DNA of 64,000 bases, taken from Mangifera indica (lineage: Eukaryota > Streptophyta > Magnoliopsida > Sapindales > Anacardiaceae). Below are positions 33,930 to 47,239 of the stretch, piece after piece. Position 1 is the stretch's first letter. Each line of letters begins with the position of its first letter. The translations under genes were made by a program, and so were the position numbers. The notes under the pieces were generated by a model that worked only from the letters and a program-made list of their open reading frames with translations, searched no databases and was not told the origin of the DNA. Location: contig NC_058140.1 in the NCBI RefSeq assembly GCF_011075055.1, positions 7,550,488 through 7,614,487 on the forward strand. The letters run 5' to 3'.

Positions 33930-36900
33930 GAGAGATGAATTGAAATAACTATACAAATTGTTGATCTTCAGGTTATATAATTCAAATGTCGTTGTTAAAA
34001 TCAAAACTCAATTATTCTTATTAAAGATTCACACATCTCATTGCGTAATAGTAAAAAAATAAAGTCAAAATGGTATATCTAAATATTTGAGTATTAAAAT
34101 ATCAATTATTTAAAGAAAAAAACAAATTAGAATGGTATACATAAATTGATCCTTAAAACTTTAACAAAATTAAATTAATAATTCTACTGAAAAATTTATT
34201 GACTTTTTTTACTTTCTTAAGTAGAAATACTTTTTAACCAAATAAAGCTTCATTTGCATGTTATAGGATTTGACTTCTTTTCAGCTTATTTTAAGAAACC
34301 CTAAAGGAATAAATAAAGCTTATTATTGGATTTATATGTTACTTTTTCTTTTACAACTAGATTCCATTCTGTAATATATTTGATAATTCTCAAACATTTA
34401 TGATGGTAAACTATAATAATTATAGTATTGATACGACATAACATTTGGTGACACCTACATAAAATCATTTACAATTAATAACAAATTGTATACAAGTTTT
34501 TGTTATGTTGAAGATACAAATTCCTTATTTGCAAACACAAAACTTAAAAGTATTCAACAGAATAATTTTATAAATAAATGTCAACACAACACAAGCCAAC
34601 CAACAATTACACTAAAATATCATTCAAATTAAAGTATAAACTTCTAATTCAAGACACTTAAAGTCTAAAAATAATAAAAATACCATAAATATCAATCAAA
34701 TATTGTAGTATCAAACAATTAGGAAACAAATCAAAAGATCCAAAAACCACATATTATTCGTCTCCAAAAATCCAAAAATAACCGGCCGATTTATCAAATT
34801 AACAAACAAAATACAAAACAAGAAAATATTATAACTTGTAATAATAACAAATTCATCAACATACTTAATTAAACTTGAGATCGAAACCCCGATGATGACT
34901 AAAACAATGTTAAATTGAAAATCTTAAAAATATAAACTCCTATACCTTAACATAAGGTTAATGAATTGAATTGTAAAGTAAAAAATAAAAGAAATTTATA
35001 ATTTTATAATAAGGCGTAGCTTAGAAAGTGTGAACTATATATATATTGATACGAATGCGCACTCTTTGAGTAAATGCCATACTCCAATTGCAAAATCTTG
35101 TGTGTCTCCATTGGCCCATCCGGTAATCTCCTTATCCTCCAACTAAATACAAACCCATTTATACATATTGCCTCTGAGGCATTCAAATTCATTTTTTCTC
35201 TGTTGGTTGATTCATAAGAATTTTTTTTTTTGTTATTTTATTTCAATTTTTAATTTTTTTATTTTATTCAAATTTAAAAAAATTACTTGTGGGCTCCATT
35301 AGTTTGGGTTGGGAATAATCTTTGAGGTGGAAGGTGGACTCAGTCATATCTTGGAATTGAAGTGGGCTACAATGTGACGAAAAGAGAAATGCATTTTATT
35401 TTCAAATTGAAGGTGAGCCTGAGCACAAATTTTCGATATTTTTTCATTTTAATGGTGGGCCTAGGCATGCCTTGACAAGGGCCTAGGTCTGTCTCTAGCT
35501 AATAACAAAGGTAATTAAAACTAAACTGGACCGATCAATTCAACTATGAACCAGTCCATAGTCCAATCTTATTTATATACAAAAAATGATTTTGTCTTGT
35601 ATATGCATTTATAAAGCAACAAAAATCAAAGTGGTGATAGTGAATAACATTAAAAGATTATGTTTGACTAATTGGTTAAGAGTTAGATCATTGTTATTGA
35701 AGTTAAACAAATATTAATGAGAGAGAGAGAGAGAGGAATTGTTATAAAATTTAAACAACAATAAAATTATGTATACAAACAATGATTTGTTACTATATGA
35801 TTATGTGTTATTTTATTTATAATTTAAAATATCCAATAACATAATGACATATTAACACTACTCATTAAACAAATATTAATTAAAAAAGAAAAGTTTAATT
35901 GAATTGATTTTGGTGGGATGAAACAAGTCAATTATCTATACAAGTGTTTCTAATAGGAGAAAGTCATTGGGTGACCAAATATTCTTTGTTTGAATACATA
36001 TTATTTATGTTTAAAAAATATGATAAATATTTGATCGTATTCATGAAACACATAATAATTTGGAAACTGCTTGAACTAGTTGATTAAACCGATTGAATCG
36101 TGAACTAGTAAGACAACTAATTCAATCATTAATCTGATTTCAAAAACATTGCTAATGACATTAGCTGGCTTGTCTTTTTTCTATTAGATCCTCTTTTATG
36201 ACTCCTTACTCATAGTTCATATATATAATAAGAGGGTTATATTTAAGTAAAAGTAGTAATTAAGAGTAATTATGTAGTAGTTACTTTTGAAACAATAGGT
36301 GGAATTGTTGCATTCTAACAATTGTTGTTGATTTATAAAAGGTTGATTTTTGCATGATAGGAAGGTTGATTTATAAAAATATGATTTATTGTTGTCGTGG
36401 TGTACGTGACCCAAATATCTCGCTATAATGGTTTCAAAAGATAACTTAAAGTGTTTGTTTAATCACTTTTATGCTAGTTGTTATTTGTTAGGGTTGAGTA
36501 AATTATCTGATCGAAAATGGAATTGCAAGGTACCTAGATGTCAGTTTCCTATTCCTACCTAGAACCAAAAAAAAAAAAAGATAGATTTTGGGTAGAATTA
36601 TAATGGAACTGACAAGTTTTACGTCCAAAATAAGTTTTGTGATAAACTGAACAAAATTGACTTGGAACCAACCAATATTTTCAAATAGGATGGTGGGTCG
36701 AGTACTCCCAACTTTTGTGTTTTTGCAAAACATAACAAACATTTAAAAAAAAAAACACTGATTTTATGCTATATCCCTCATGGACTCGTCTTAATTTCAT
36801 TTCGTTTCCCTATAAAGAATCCTCTTTTTAACTTTTTCTCATTTCCTGCAAATCGTTAGTTTTCATCCAAATCAATCGACCTTCATCAGAAATCTTCTAT

Positions 36901-37691
36901 TAAAATTAAGTATTCCTCGATTCTTCATAAAAATCAAAAGTACATATGTTATTATTTTAGGGTGTTCTTCCAATATTCTCCTTGTTTTGACTGCTTATTC
37001 ACATACAATTCTTAATTTTTGGATGTGCGTGATAATATTTGATGAAATGTCATTTGATCCAGTGTTTCTTTTTTAATTTTCATTTGTATTGTTGTAGTTT
37101 CTATAAGCAATAGTGGTCCAATCCATAGTAGAGAATAACTGACCATGTACCTTTTCTTAGAGAATGGCTCAAAAACGTTTATTTTTGTCAAGTAGATCTT
37201 TTGCCTTGATTTTTCTAACACTTGCATCCAAAAGAGCAAAACATAAGATCATTCATTAATTTGTCAACATCTTTAATCTATCACCCTTACTTTTTCCAAT
37301 AAAATTTGTACTACACACCCAAAGACAAACACCATTCTCGTTTTCTGTTCTTAAAAGGATAAATGTTTTATATATTATCAATATTTAAAATTTGTTAACA
37401 TTAAATTGTTATTGGTATTACATTATGAAGTTTTTAATTTTATTTACTCAGTTGAAAACCTTGAAGAGAGACTAATTTTTCCTTTCCTTTGGATTGGATC
37501 ATGTTGGGCTTTTGGATCCCTTTCTATGTGGAGAAATCCAAATTTATTTAATGAAAAAATCCAACCCACTATATTCATAAGTTAGCTCAAAAAAAAGTTT
37601 AGCATATATTTATAAATAATACACTAAAGTCAGAATAAAGAGAAGAAAGAAGAAGAGACGAAAACATCGTCTTGACTTTTCAGTGCATATT
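33491..37691. other. AT-rich intergenic DNA with microsatellites
   Basis: No gene is supported. It holds a (GT)7 tract followed by (AT)16 at 33881-33926 and a (GA)n tract near 35721-35735. About 35763-35866 resembles the small AT-rich MITE type. Short open frames (such as 35004-35192 minus) show no recognisable similarity. Confidence 0.5.
33881..33926. repeat. (GT)n(AT)n microsatellite
   Basis: Seven GT units run directly into about 16 AT units. Confidence 0.95.
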
Positions 37692-38336
37692 TGTGGGAGA
37701 TTTTCTTGTTCTTTCAATTTCACCGTTGGATCACTCTGATTTTTTGACTGTTGGTAGAAGACTAATTTTTATTCATTCTGAATGGTGGAGATCATTGTTT
37801 AATTTTCATGTAAGTAGTTATCTCTGCTAAAACGTGACTAGTTATGTTGTACAGTTCTATTTAAATGGTTTTAGAAAAAAGGTATTTTTCTCTTTCGTCT
37901 ACCGTTAGATTGCTCTCAATTTTTGGAAGTATTTTAGGAACATATGGTGTCATATTTTGGATGGTAGAGATTTTTTTTATGTCTATAACATGAGATATAG
38001 GTTTTTGAGTTTGCTATGATATTTATTATTTTTTTGTAGCTATGTTATTTTTTTGCTTTGTTGCTTTAGAGAGTTGTATACTCATTTGTAAGCTAAAAAT
38101 AGTGTACTATTTTTTTGATATAGTGGATTGGTTTATTTGGGCAATACATTGTGATTTTATTTATCACATTGAAGAAGTTTCTATGTTAAATTTTGGTGTT
38201 TTTTTCTACTATATTTTCTTTTAATTGTTTGATGTGATAAAATCATATTTTGTTGATTATTTGTAGCCATATAGTTCAATCAAGTAAGGGAGAGTTTGAT
38301 TTTGGTATTTCTAGTTTAATTTTTTTCTTCCCAACA
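37692..38336 (+). repeat. 5' LTR of copia C
   Basis: Pair of 40480-41121; clearly diverged, so an old insertion. Confidence 0.9.
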
Positions 38337-38338
38337 AG

Positions 38339-38350
38339 TGGTATCAAAGC
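38339..38350 (+). other. Primer-binding site of copia C
   Basis: TGGTATCAAAGC, two bases inside the 5' LTR, the same variant of the initiator Met tRNA site as in the chromovirus. Confidence 0.85.
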
Positions 38351-38459
38351 TTTGGTTTTGATTGTAATTAATTGACTTGATTGAATGATGAGTTGAACTT
38401 CAACAAAATGATTTGTTTGAATGACGCCAATTATCATATATAGAAGAATAAGAGAAAGA

Positions 38460-39217
38460 TCTTTTGTTTGTGAAAATATTGCATCTCCCAATATTTTCTT
38501 CTAAGAAGCCTGAGTCTAAAAGTGATTTAAAGTGGCATTTGAGCATGAACAAATGTGAAGTTTCATTAGACAATATGTTGATGATAATGTTTACAACCAT
38601 ATTTGCAATAAGACACATGCTCGTTCTTTGTGGAATAAACTTGAATCATTGTATGCTTCAAAATCAGGTAGCAATAAGTTATTCTTTCTTAAGAAGATAA
38701 TGCAATGGAAATATAGTGAAGGAACCTCTCTAGCATGAATATTAAATTTGATGATGAAGTTCTTGGGTCTTTTTTGGATAGCTGCAAAACTTTTCGTGTC
38801 TCACTTTACAATTTAGCTCCAAATGGGATTGTTTCTTTGGAATTCGTCAAAGGTGCTATTTTAAATAAAGAGGTGAGAAGAAAGTCTCAAGGTTCATCAT
38901 CACACTTAAATGTTCTAGTTTTTGAAAAAAGAGGGAGAAACAAACAAAAAGATCAAACTTTTAGAGACAAAAGTCAAAGCAAGTCAAGATCAAAGTACAA
39001 GAATCTTAAGTGTCATCATTATTGCAAAAAAGGGGGCATATCAAGAAATTTTGCTACAAGTGAAAAAGAAAGAACAAAGCCAGCAAAGGTGATGATAGGT
39101 AAGAAAAGAAGAATGAGGAGAATAATGATCAAGTTGCTACTGTTGGGTTTGATGATCTCATTATTGTTTATGGTGAGAATATGGTTAATGTTGCTTTCTA
39201 AAAGACTACTTGGGTGA
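38460..39217 (+). pseudogene. Copia C gag remnant
   Basis: Plus-strand blocks of copia gag in shifting frames: near 38540-38700 (LDNMLM, then ARSLWNKLESLYASKS-like in the other frame) and an open part at 38735-39217. The zinc knuckle near 39010-39055 reads CHHYCKKGGISRNFAT: one residue is inserted between the first cysteines and the last ligand is lost. Dead. Confidence 0.6.
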
Positions 39218-39559
39218 TAGACAATGGTTTTCTTTTCATGTTACATCCTAAAAGGAATTCTTCACATCTTATACTTCGGATGATTTTGGCACATTAAGGA
39301 TGGACAATGATGGTTATGCACATGTTATTGGTATAGAAGATGTTTGTTGGGAAACTAGCATTAGGACATGGTTGATGCTTAGGGATATGTGACATGTACT
39401 TGAGATTCATTTGAATTTGATTTTGACTAGCAAGCTTGATGATGAGGGTTATTGCAACACTTTTAGTTGGGTTAATCTAAGTTCAACTAAGGTTCTCTTA
39501 TTATGGCTCAAGATAAGAAATCTTCTAGTTTATACTTGATGCAAGCCTGTATTGCTAAA

Positions 39560-40479
39560 GGTACAGTGAATGTGACAGAAGATGAAAATTTATCAAAGCT
39601 ATGATATCAAAAAGTTAGTCACATGAGTGAAAAGGGGCTTGATTGTTTAGCAAAGAAGAATTTATTGCCCAAAGTGAAAAATCCTAGGTTGAATAGGTGT
39701 GCACATTGTTTGATTGGGAAACAAAGAAAGGTCTCATTCAAGAATCATAAACCTTTTAGGAAATTTGATTTGCTTGAGTTGGTATATTCAGATGTTTATG
39801 GTCCATTTAAGGAAAAGTCATATGGTGGTGTATTGCATTTTGTCACCTTCATTGATGATTGTTTAAGAAAGGTATGAGTTTATACTTTGAGGACAAAAGA
39901 CCAAGCACTTGATGTGTTCAAATAGTTTCAGGTATCAGTAGAGAGGCAGATAGGAAAGAAACTGAATGTATTTGATCTAATAATAATGTTGAATAGAAGG
40001 GTCCATCTAATAAGTATTGTTGATCATAGGGTATTAGACATCAAAAAACACCTCCTAAAACTCCTCAGTTAAACAAAATGGCAGAGAAAATGAATAGAAC
40101 ACTAATAGAGAAGGTTAGATGTTTGCTTTCTGAGGCAAAGCTACCACTGTTTTTTTGGGGTAAAGCTTTGAATACAGTTGCACATGTAATCAATCTATCT
40201 CTTACCATTTCTTTGAAAGGTGATGTCCCTAGCAAAGTTTGGTTTGACAAGGATGTCTTTTATAACCATTTGCATGTTTTTAGCTGCAAGACATTTGTGC
40301 ACGTTCCAAAAGATGAAAGGTCAAAGCCATATTTCAAGACTTACCAATGCCTCTTTCTTGGATATGCTCAAAATAAGTTTGGGTATCGATTATATGATCC
40401 AATAAAGAAAAAGCTTGTTCTCTCAATTAATAAAGATACGATATTTGTTAAGGATCAGACTATTGAAATTGAATGTGTT
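39560..40479 (+). pseudogene. Copia C pre-integrase and integrase, cut at the 3' LTR
   Basis: An open part at 39623-39877 carries the pre-integrase end and integrase start (CAHCLIGKQRKVSF, LVYSDVYGPF, FVTFIDDCLRKV). A gap with stops follows. Then 40078-40479 encodes the integrase C-terminal part (KMNRTLIEKVRCLLSEAKLP, FWGKALNTVAHVINLS, CKTFVHVPKDERSK, FLGYAQNKFGYRLYDP). The frame runs directly into the 3' LTR at 40480, with no RT, no RNase H and no polypurine tract between. Confidence 0.85.
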
Positions 40480-41121
40480 TGTGGGAGATTTTTTTGTTCT
40501 CTCAATTTAACCATTGGATCACTCTGATTTTTGTACTTCTGGTACATGACTCATTGTTCTTCATTTTAAACAGTGAGATCACCATTTAATTTTCAAGGAA
40601 TCAGTTATCTCTATTGAAGCATGACTAGTTATGCTATGTAGTTCTGTTTAGATGGTTCTTAGAAAAATGTCTCTTTCTCTTTCATCTACATTTGGATTGC
40701 TCTCAAATTTTGCAATTATTTTAAAAACATTTGGACCATATTTTGGATTGTGGAGATTTTTTTTAAGTTTGTAATTTGAGATATAGACTTTTGAGTTTGC
40801 TATGATATTCATTATTTTTCTACAGTTATGTTATTTCTTTGCTTTGCTGTTTTGGAGAGTTGTATACTCGTTTGTAGGCTGAAAATAATATATTCTTTTT
40901 TTGATATGATGAATTGGTTCATTTCAGCAAGGCCCCTTAGTTTTAGTCTTCTCATTGAAGACATTTTTATGTTAAATTGTAGTGTTTTTTTCTACTATTT
41001 TCTTTTTGATTGTTTGGTGTGATAAAATTATATTTGGTTAATAATTTGCTATTATATAGTTCAATCAAGTAAGGGTGAGTTTGATTTCGGTATTTCTAGT
41101 TTAATTGTTTTCTTCCTAACA
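40480..41121 (+). repeat. 3' LTR of copia C
   Basis: Pair of 37692-38336. The usual polypurine tract before it is missing. Confidence 0.9.
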
Positions 41122-41179
41122 TATCATACTAATCTAATATGCATGGTTGAAAATCTCAAATTTGTTAGGGTTTAAAAGA

Positions 41180-41580
41180 AAAAACTATATGATTTATGAC
41201 AAACGATCCACCACTAACATTATAATTATTCTTCCATTAGAAGAAGGTAAACCAATGATGAAATCCATAGAAATATTACTCCAAATTTCCTTTGGTTGAG
41301 AGAGAGGTTGGAGAAGCCTAGGTGGTGCACACAACACAATCTTGTACCTCTAACAAGTATCACATCTTTAACTATAGATCTCATTCCTTTAGTAGCAACA
41401 TTCCAAAAAGATATGATAAATCTCTACATGTCAGCATTCCTCTAACAATAGAAAATTCTAGAAATTCTTCTTGCACTCTAAGAACTGAGGGGCAATTGTT
41501 ATACATTGTTTTCCAAGCCACATATTTTTTGTTGAGACTTATCTTTACATATCAGTTCCCTAAAACCAATTAGTGACTAA
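41180..41580 (-). pseudogene. Short Ty3/gypsy integrase fragment
   Basis: The order of words on the plus strand (CCACCACTAACATTAT, GGTAAACCAATGATGAAATCC, then the zinc-finger-side TGCACACAACACAATC) parallels the integrase region of the chromovirus at 9100-9260. On the minus strand this corresponds to the MDFI..GLP and DR-S block. The fragment is diverged, with stops, and has no LTR nearby. Confidence 0.5.
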
Positions 41581-41939
41581 ACAACATTTTAGTTATTTGC
41601 TAGCCAATATTCAATAATGAAAATGGGAAAAACTTTTTAAGTTCAATATATCCAATATATATCTGTTAAAAGAGGAAGCTTTCTAGTAAATATTCTCCCA
41701 ATCTACATTCATAACAACATGAAGATATTCCACCTTTTCTACTTAGAATATATTGGATCTTGACAATATTCCTTTTTGGTTTAAGTGAAGTATGAATACC
41801 TTGTTGTAATCATATTTAGATGAGGAATCTAAATTATCCTAATTTGAATGTAACTTTTCTTGTTATAGATATGAATGATAATTTGAGATGGAAGATATAG
41901 TCAAGCAAAGACTAGAAGAGTAAGCACTAGAAATAAACA

Positions 41940-44330
41940 ATCTTCTTCTTCTTCTTTTTTGGGTAATAAGTGCGTATTAAAGAAAAAGAGACCCAAGCCT
42001 TATAATTGGCTTGGGAGATAACTTAGGCTCATCTTGTCCTACTATCTCCCCAAAGGAAAAGTAGGGGACAAGATAGCAAAAATTATACAAAAACATATAC
42101 AAAGCTTTTCAAGTAAAGTCCAAACCTAAAAAATCCTTATACATATTAATATTAAAAGTTCATACTACAGGACACATACTTAAGTTGTGAAAATATATGA
42201 AATTAAAAAGAAGGGATTCATCATCTCATGAATATCTATCAAAATTTCTACAATGATAGAATTCAAGAGAGGGAAACCAAACATACACCAAAAACCCACA
42301 TCTACCAAGCAAAAATCGAGAATCCAAGCAAAGGAAGCAAATCTCCAAATTTGAATCCGAGCAAAGGATGCAAACCAAGCTAGGTGAATAACATAAATCC
42401 ATCACATTGTAGAGGTCAATCCATAACACAAAGCATACAAATCCAAATTCAAAAGGAAAATGCAATGGCTGAGAAAACAAACTATGAGACCAACATGCCG
42501 GGAGACCATAATTTGTAGAAACACAAACTAGATAAACAACCAACAACAGATCAGTTCTCACAAAACCAAGTCGATAGCTTAGGTTTAAAAAGATCCTTAA
42601 TTGGAGCTTGGTTTGCATTATACTGCCACAACAAGAACTCCACAAACAGGGGTCTGCATAAAAACCATTTATAACGCAAAACTTCAGCAAAAATTGGAAC
42701 AAAACCTGACTAGAAACCTGCGTAAAGTGCAGTCTAGTAATTGAAATATTTAGATTAAACTCCAGTCTTAGAATACACATATGCTTTTAAGGGTAAAAAT
42801 CAGTTTCCCTTTTACCTAGCTAAGAATAACATGTCCAGAATTCATCATTGAGACAAACACTATAAAAAAGAATAGTGCTCGTTGTTGCAAGTAAAACACC
42901 ATAATCCTCAATGAATTCCATACCAAAAGTGCAACAAGAAAATAGTAAAGCTACAAACAATTACTCAACAACAAAATTTTTTGCAACGCAAGCCACCTAC
43001 AAAAGTACATATGTTAGAAAATAATATCAAGCTATGTCCTCGCCAATTCCTCTTGATAAAGTAATCCCCCCTCATCATGTTCACCTTAGTAAACTTCATA
43101 GCTTTTTCTTTAATGACATTCTTGATAGCCCTTGATATAGCTTCAGTCTTCTTCATTTCTTGAAAGAAAATTCTTTTATTTCTTTCAATCCATACTATGT
43201 AAATAATGGCACCCAAGCTAACATTCCCTATTTTATGCTTCAAGCTTTTGGTGTCCCAACTCCTAGCTAACAAATCCACATAGTCACCCCAAGGTTCTAT
43301 GTTATACTCCATACCACCCAAAGCAAGAATTTCGTTCCAAATTTTCAAGGTAACTTTGCAAGTAAAGAAAAGATGGTCAGAGTTTCTTCCCGACTCTCAT
43401 AAAAACAACACTTTGTTTCATTTATCACACCAAACCTAGCCAAAATATATTTTATTTGGAGTCTCCTTCCATAGGATTATAGAGTGTCTTGGAATAAACT
43501 CTTTAAACCACCAAAAATTAAAACCAATTCACCTTCGGCTTCTTATTTCTTAGAAGCTTCTAGGCTGACCTCACACTATAAATTCCAAAATTGTTAGCTT
43601 TCCATCTAGTTTTGTCCTCCTTTCCTTTCTATTGAGAAGTCAAGGAATTTTTTATTTATATAAGCTCCCAAGTGTTTCTGTTATAGTACAATTCACTTTA
43701 TCATTTTTACGGTCGGAGTCATAATTAATCCTACTACCATCTTTATCCACAAGAGGACCAAAAGGATGTCAATTATCGTGCCAAATAGAAATTGATCTCC
43801 CGTTTCCTATATCGTAAACAATTTGCTTTTTTACTTTGTCTCTTATCTTTAGCAAGCTCCTCCATGTCCAAGAACTATCATTTAACTTATTGATTTCCCA
43901 TATAGAATCCTCCTTTTATGTAGTAAGAGGTGATCTACCTAACCCATATTAAGTTGGTATTCCTTTAAGCAATATTCCAAATAAGTCTCACCATGGCCAC
44001 TTTGTTTTAATCCTTAGTCCTAATAAGACCCAATCCCTCTTCCTCCTTAGATACACTAATGTCCTCTCAAACAACTTTCACCTTAATAGTTTTTAATTCC
44101 ACCCCTGACAAAAGAAAAACCCTCGTTTTACTTTCCATTTCCTTATGAATCATAGAAGGAATGGAAAAAAGAGATGACCAATAAACTTGCATGCTCATCA
44201 AAATGGATTTAATTAAGGTGAGGTGACCAACACAAGAAAGGAATCTAAACATCTCCAAGGCATGATTCTCTCTAGGATATTGTATTCTTTCCAAAATGCA
44301 TATTAGCTCATGGCTACACTATAGACGTAA
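41940..44330 (-). pseudogene. LINE (L1-type) 3' part, truncated
   Basis: Minus strand, read downward. At 44067-44294 lies the end of the RT region (FLSCVGHLTLIKSILMSMQVYWSS, then a KxxxxFLLSG motif). At 42965-43348 lies the zinc-binding RT-associated domain (GNVSLGAIIYIVWIERNKRIF). Between them stops are frequent. Below 42960 comes the probable 3' untranslated part, ending in a (CTT)n-like tail on the plus strand at about 41941-41960, where a poly-A or A-rich tail would lie on the minus strand. The 5' part, with endonuclease and RT core, is missing, as is usual for truncated LINE copies. Confidence 0.72.
42226..42780 (-). other. 184-codon open frame in the LINE 3' region, function unknown
   Basis: An open reading frame without any domain I recognise, rich in Phe, Leu, Cys and Ser, lying below the last LINE domain. 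Most likely a chance frame in the LINE 3' untranslated part. Not proposed as a gene. Confidence 0.4.
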
Positions 44331-44647
44331 GCATTCCAATAGTTGGCGAACTATGTTAAAAACCTAATTTCTAGTTTCTCTGTGGTTTATTTAATTCATG
44401 GTCATGTCACACAATAGTAGATACACTAGATCTCTTTAAATTCTAATAATTACTACTGTAACTTATCTTGGTAATAAAAATCATATCAACAACTCCAATG
44501 AAGATGGGTGAAGATAATGCTCTAATAAAGACGAAGTGAAAATGATCAAAGTGTTAGACTATATCATAAAATAAATTTTTGGGTTGAGAGAAAAGTCTTT
44601 ATTGTTGAGAGATAATTAAACATAATGCCACAAATTTTTAAATAATA

Positions 44648-45290
44648 AAGGGTATTTTTAGTAACGGTATCATCTACTGAAAAAAAAAAAGTTAAAATGT
44701 GTTTGTTCTTAATTCTCATCTACAAACAGTATTATTTAATAGAATGCCTATTTCTATTTATTTTTTTAATTTATTTCTTTAATTTTCTATTTTTTCTATA
44801 TTAAGGAATATTTAAAATATAATAAATTAAAAGAAATAGGTAATGCATATGCCAAAGAAGATATGCTAATTTCCCTGCTTACAAAACAAAGCAAAAAATT
44901 GCTTCAAAAGATAAGTTACGAGTTTAGTTGACTCTAGTCTTGATAATTGTATTATATCTACTTGAGTTTTGGGTTAGAGACCCTCAACCCCAACCTGCTT
45001 AAAAGGGTATTTTAAGTAAAGGCGTCATCTATTGAAAAAAATTATTTATTTTTTGTTTATCTCTTTCATTTTCTTTATTTTTTCTATATTAAGGAAGATT
45101 TAAAATATAATAAAGTAAAAGAAAATGGGTAATGCATATGCCAAAGACAATATGTTGATTTCCCTGCTTAAAAAAAAAAACAACAAACAAATTACTACAA
45201 AAAATAAGATAGGAATCTAGTTGACTCTAGTCTTGATAATTGTATTGTATCTATTCAAGTTTTGGGTTAGAGACCTTCAACCCTAATCTG
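44648..45290 (+). repeat. Tandem duplication, two units of about 355 and 290 bp
   Basis: The word AAGGGTATTTTTAGTAACGG at 44648 recurs as AAGGGTATTTTAAGTAAAGG at about 45003. Both units continue with TTTCTATATTAAGGAA, GGTAATGCATATGCCAAAGA, TTGACTCTAGTCTTGATAATTG and TTTTGGGTTAGAGACC. The copies have diverged by small indels and substitutions. Confidence 0.85.
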
Positions 45291-46698
45291 ATTTAAATTA
45301 GAATTGTATTAAAACTTCTCTAACCCTAACCCAATCTAGACTATTTTTCAGTTGACTTGACACAATCTAAAGTAACTCAAACTCATCCATTGTTTCCACT
45401 AGCCTGAATGTTTTTAACATTTTAATTTGCTCTCCAATTACCTCATTATACCATTAACAAAATACACAATATCATACTCTTTTAAATGGTCTAAAATATA
45501 TATGTCAAGATCTTTAAAACACCCCAACAATCTTAGTGGCTAAATCTCATTCTCACTATCCAAAAATAAAATAAAAATTTTGAATGAAAACCAAGAATAA
45601 TTATAGTAAGTTCAATAATTTGGAAATACAACTATATGCAATATATAAAGATTTACAACGAAGTGATTTACATTCTTCCTTATAAGTTGTCATCTTTATT
45701 TAGTTAGTTCTCGTAATACCCCTCTCTAGATAAATACCTTTAGAGAAGAATACACATTCAAAGAAAACATGCTAACTTGTTTTACTTAAAGACCATTTAA
45801 TTTAAAATTCATAACATAATAGAAATATTTCAAAACAAACACTTAAATGAGCATTAGGTAAAACTTCATAAATAAGTATGTAAAAAGTTGTCACTACATA
45901 AAACTTAAACCATGTTCTTATAGAAGCAATAAAAGTACAAAATCATAAAAACATAAATAAAACACAAAATAATAATATAGAAGTCAATCCATTCCTCATT
46001 CCATTCTCTCTCGTTGACTTTCCCTTCTTTTCTAGTTGTATAACTTATCTCCTACAAAAAAAAAATAATCACAAAGAATCAATAATTGTTAAAAACTCAA
46101 TAAGTAAGTGATATATACAATACCTTAAACTTGCACACAACTTAAAATTAAACATCTTATTGTTCCTTTTAAATTAATTTGCATATTTTTTCACAAAACT
46201 AAAGTCATCAGGGCTTGTCTCTCGTCCCTTTTACGATGACCAATATGCTATAACTTATCCTTTAATCCTCATAAAAGCACAACTATTCTTTTTATATGAA
46301 CTCATCTCTTCCCTTTACTTTGGTTTTTAGTCTAGACTAGGTTGGAAATTCATAGATACTCTAGCCATATAAGAAAATAAACTCTCATTGTCCTATTGTT
46401 TATGCATACAATTATCATAGAGTGCTAAAATCACCTTAAGGTGCTTATACCACCCCCTCCAAAAGTCTGACTCTCCAAATGGAAATGCTACTTGTTCTTG
46501 ACTTAATCAAGGCAATAAATGGTAATTAAATAAAAAAATCTTAAAATTACCAAAATCCACCTCATGCAATAAATGTGGAATGATACTCAAAGTGTCATAA
46601 AATCAGAAGACATAAAAATACTCTATCAAGTGTGTGTGTACAAATCCAATCAAGTATAAAATCAAAATAGACAAAACATAAATCCATAAAGTCCCTTA
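45291..46698. other. AT-rich intergenic DNA
   Basis: No gene, RNA or clear repeat is recognised here. Confidence 0.45.
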
Positions 46699-46706
46699 CT
46701 TGTTGC

Positions 46707-47155
46707 TAAAAGTGTTCAAAATTGATTAACCAAATTAACAATTTTTCAAGCAGAACCAAATTTTTGGTTTGGAAAATATTATAGACCAAAATTGAACCAA
46801 TTTTATGATTAACTGATTTTGAACTGAACAAAAAATATTAATTAACCAAACCAAATTTTCAATTAACTAGTTTTGAATTGAATTTCATTTGATTATCCTA
46901 TTTTATTTTTTCCCTTTTTAAAAATAAATTCAATACTTTATTAATTTCTTATTCTATATATATTTTTTAAAATTGATTTAGTTTGATTAAAAAAAATTTT
47001 TTAAATAGACAAACCGATAATTGCATTGAAAAATCAATTTTTTTTATATTCTTGAACTAGTGTCCAAATAAATTTTTGAATAAACTATTTTTGTGTTCGG
47101 TTTTCGATTCAAAATTTGATTTTGTTTAGTTACCAGATAATTTTGAACACCCTTA
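46707..47155. mobile_element. hAT-type MITE, older copy
   Basis: Starts TAAAAGTGTTCAAAA and ends TTTTGAACACCCTTA. Flanked by CTTGTTGC (46699-46706) and CATGTTGC (47156-47163), an 8-bp duplication with one change. The body is AT-rich with repeated GGTTTGG/AACCGAA-type words (here often TTAACCAAAT). Same family as 49839-50271. Confidence 0.85.
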
Positions 47156-47239
47156 CATGTTGCTCAATCGCTACGCTACCACCTCACAGTTGCCAATCAT
47201 CTCTTAACTACAAAATCAAACGGAAAGGGTTAAGTGATA

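Larger units (their letters stand above)
37692..41121 (+). mobile_element. Ty1/copia element C, non-autonomous, no RT
   Basis: Two LTRs of 645 and 642 bp (37692-38336 and 40480-41121) begin TGTGGGAGATTTT and end CTTCCCAACA or CTTCCTAACA. A perfect primer-binding motif TGGTATCAAAGC lies at 38339-38350. The internal region is only 2.1 kb: gag and integrase remains are present, but RT and RNase H are absent. No clean target duplication was seen. The element needed another copia for movement, or it arose by deletion after insertion. Confidence 0.9.

Noticed and set aside
33792..34004. Open frame with YIYIYIYI repeats
   Set aside because: Translation of the (AT)n microsatellite.
42226..42780. 184-codon open frame as a novel membrane protein
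   Set aside because: It lies in the probable 3' untranslated part of a truncated LINE and shows no recognisable domain or start context.
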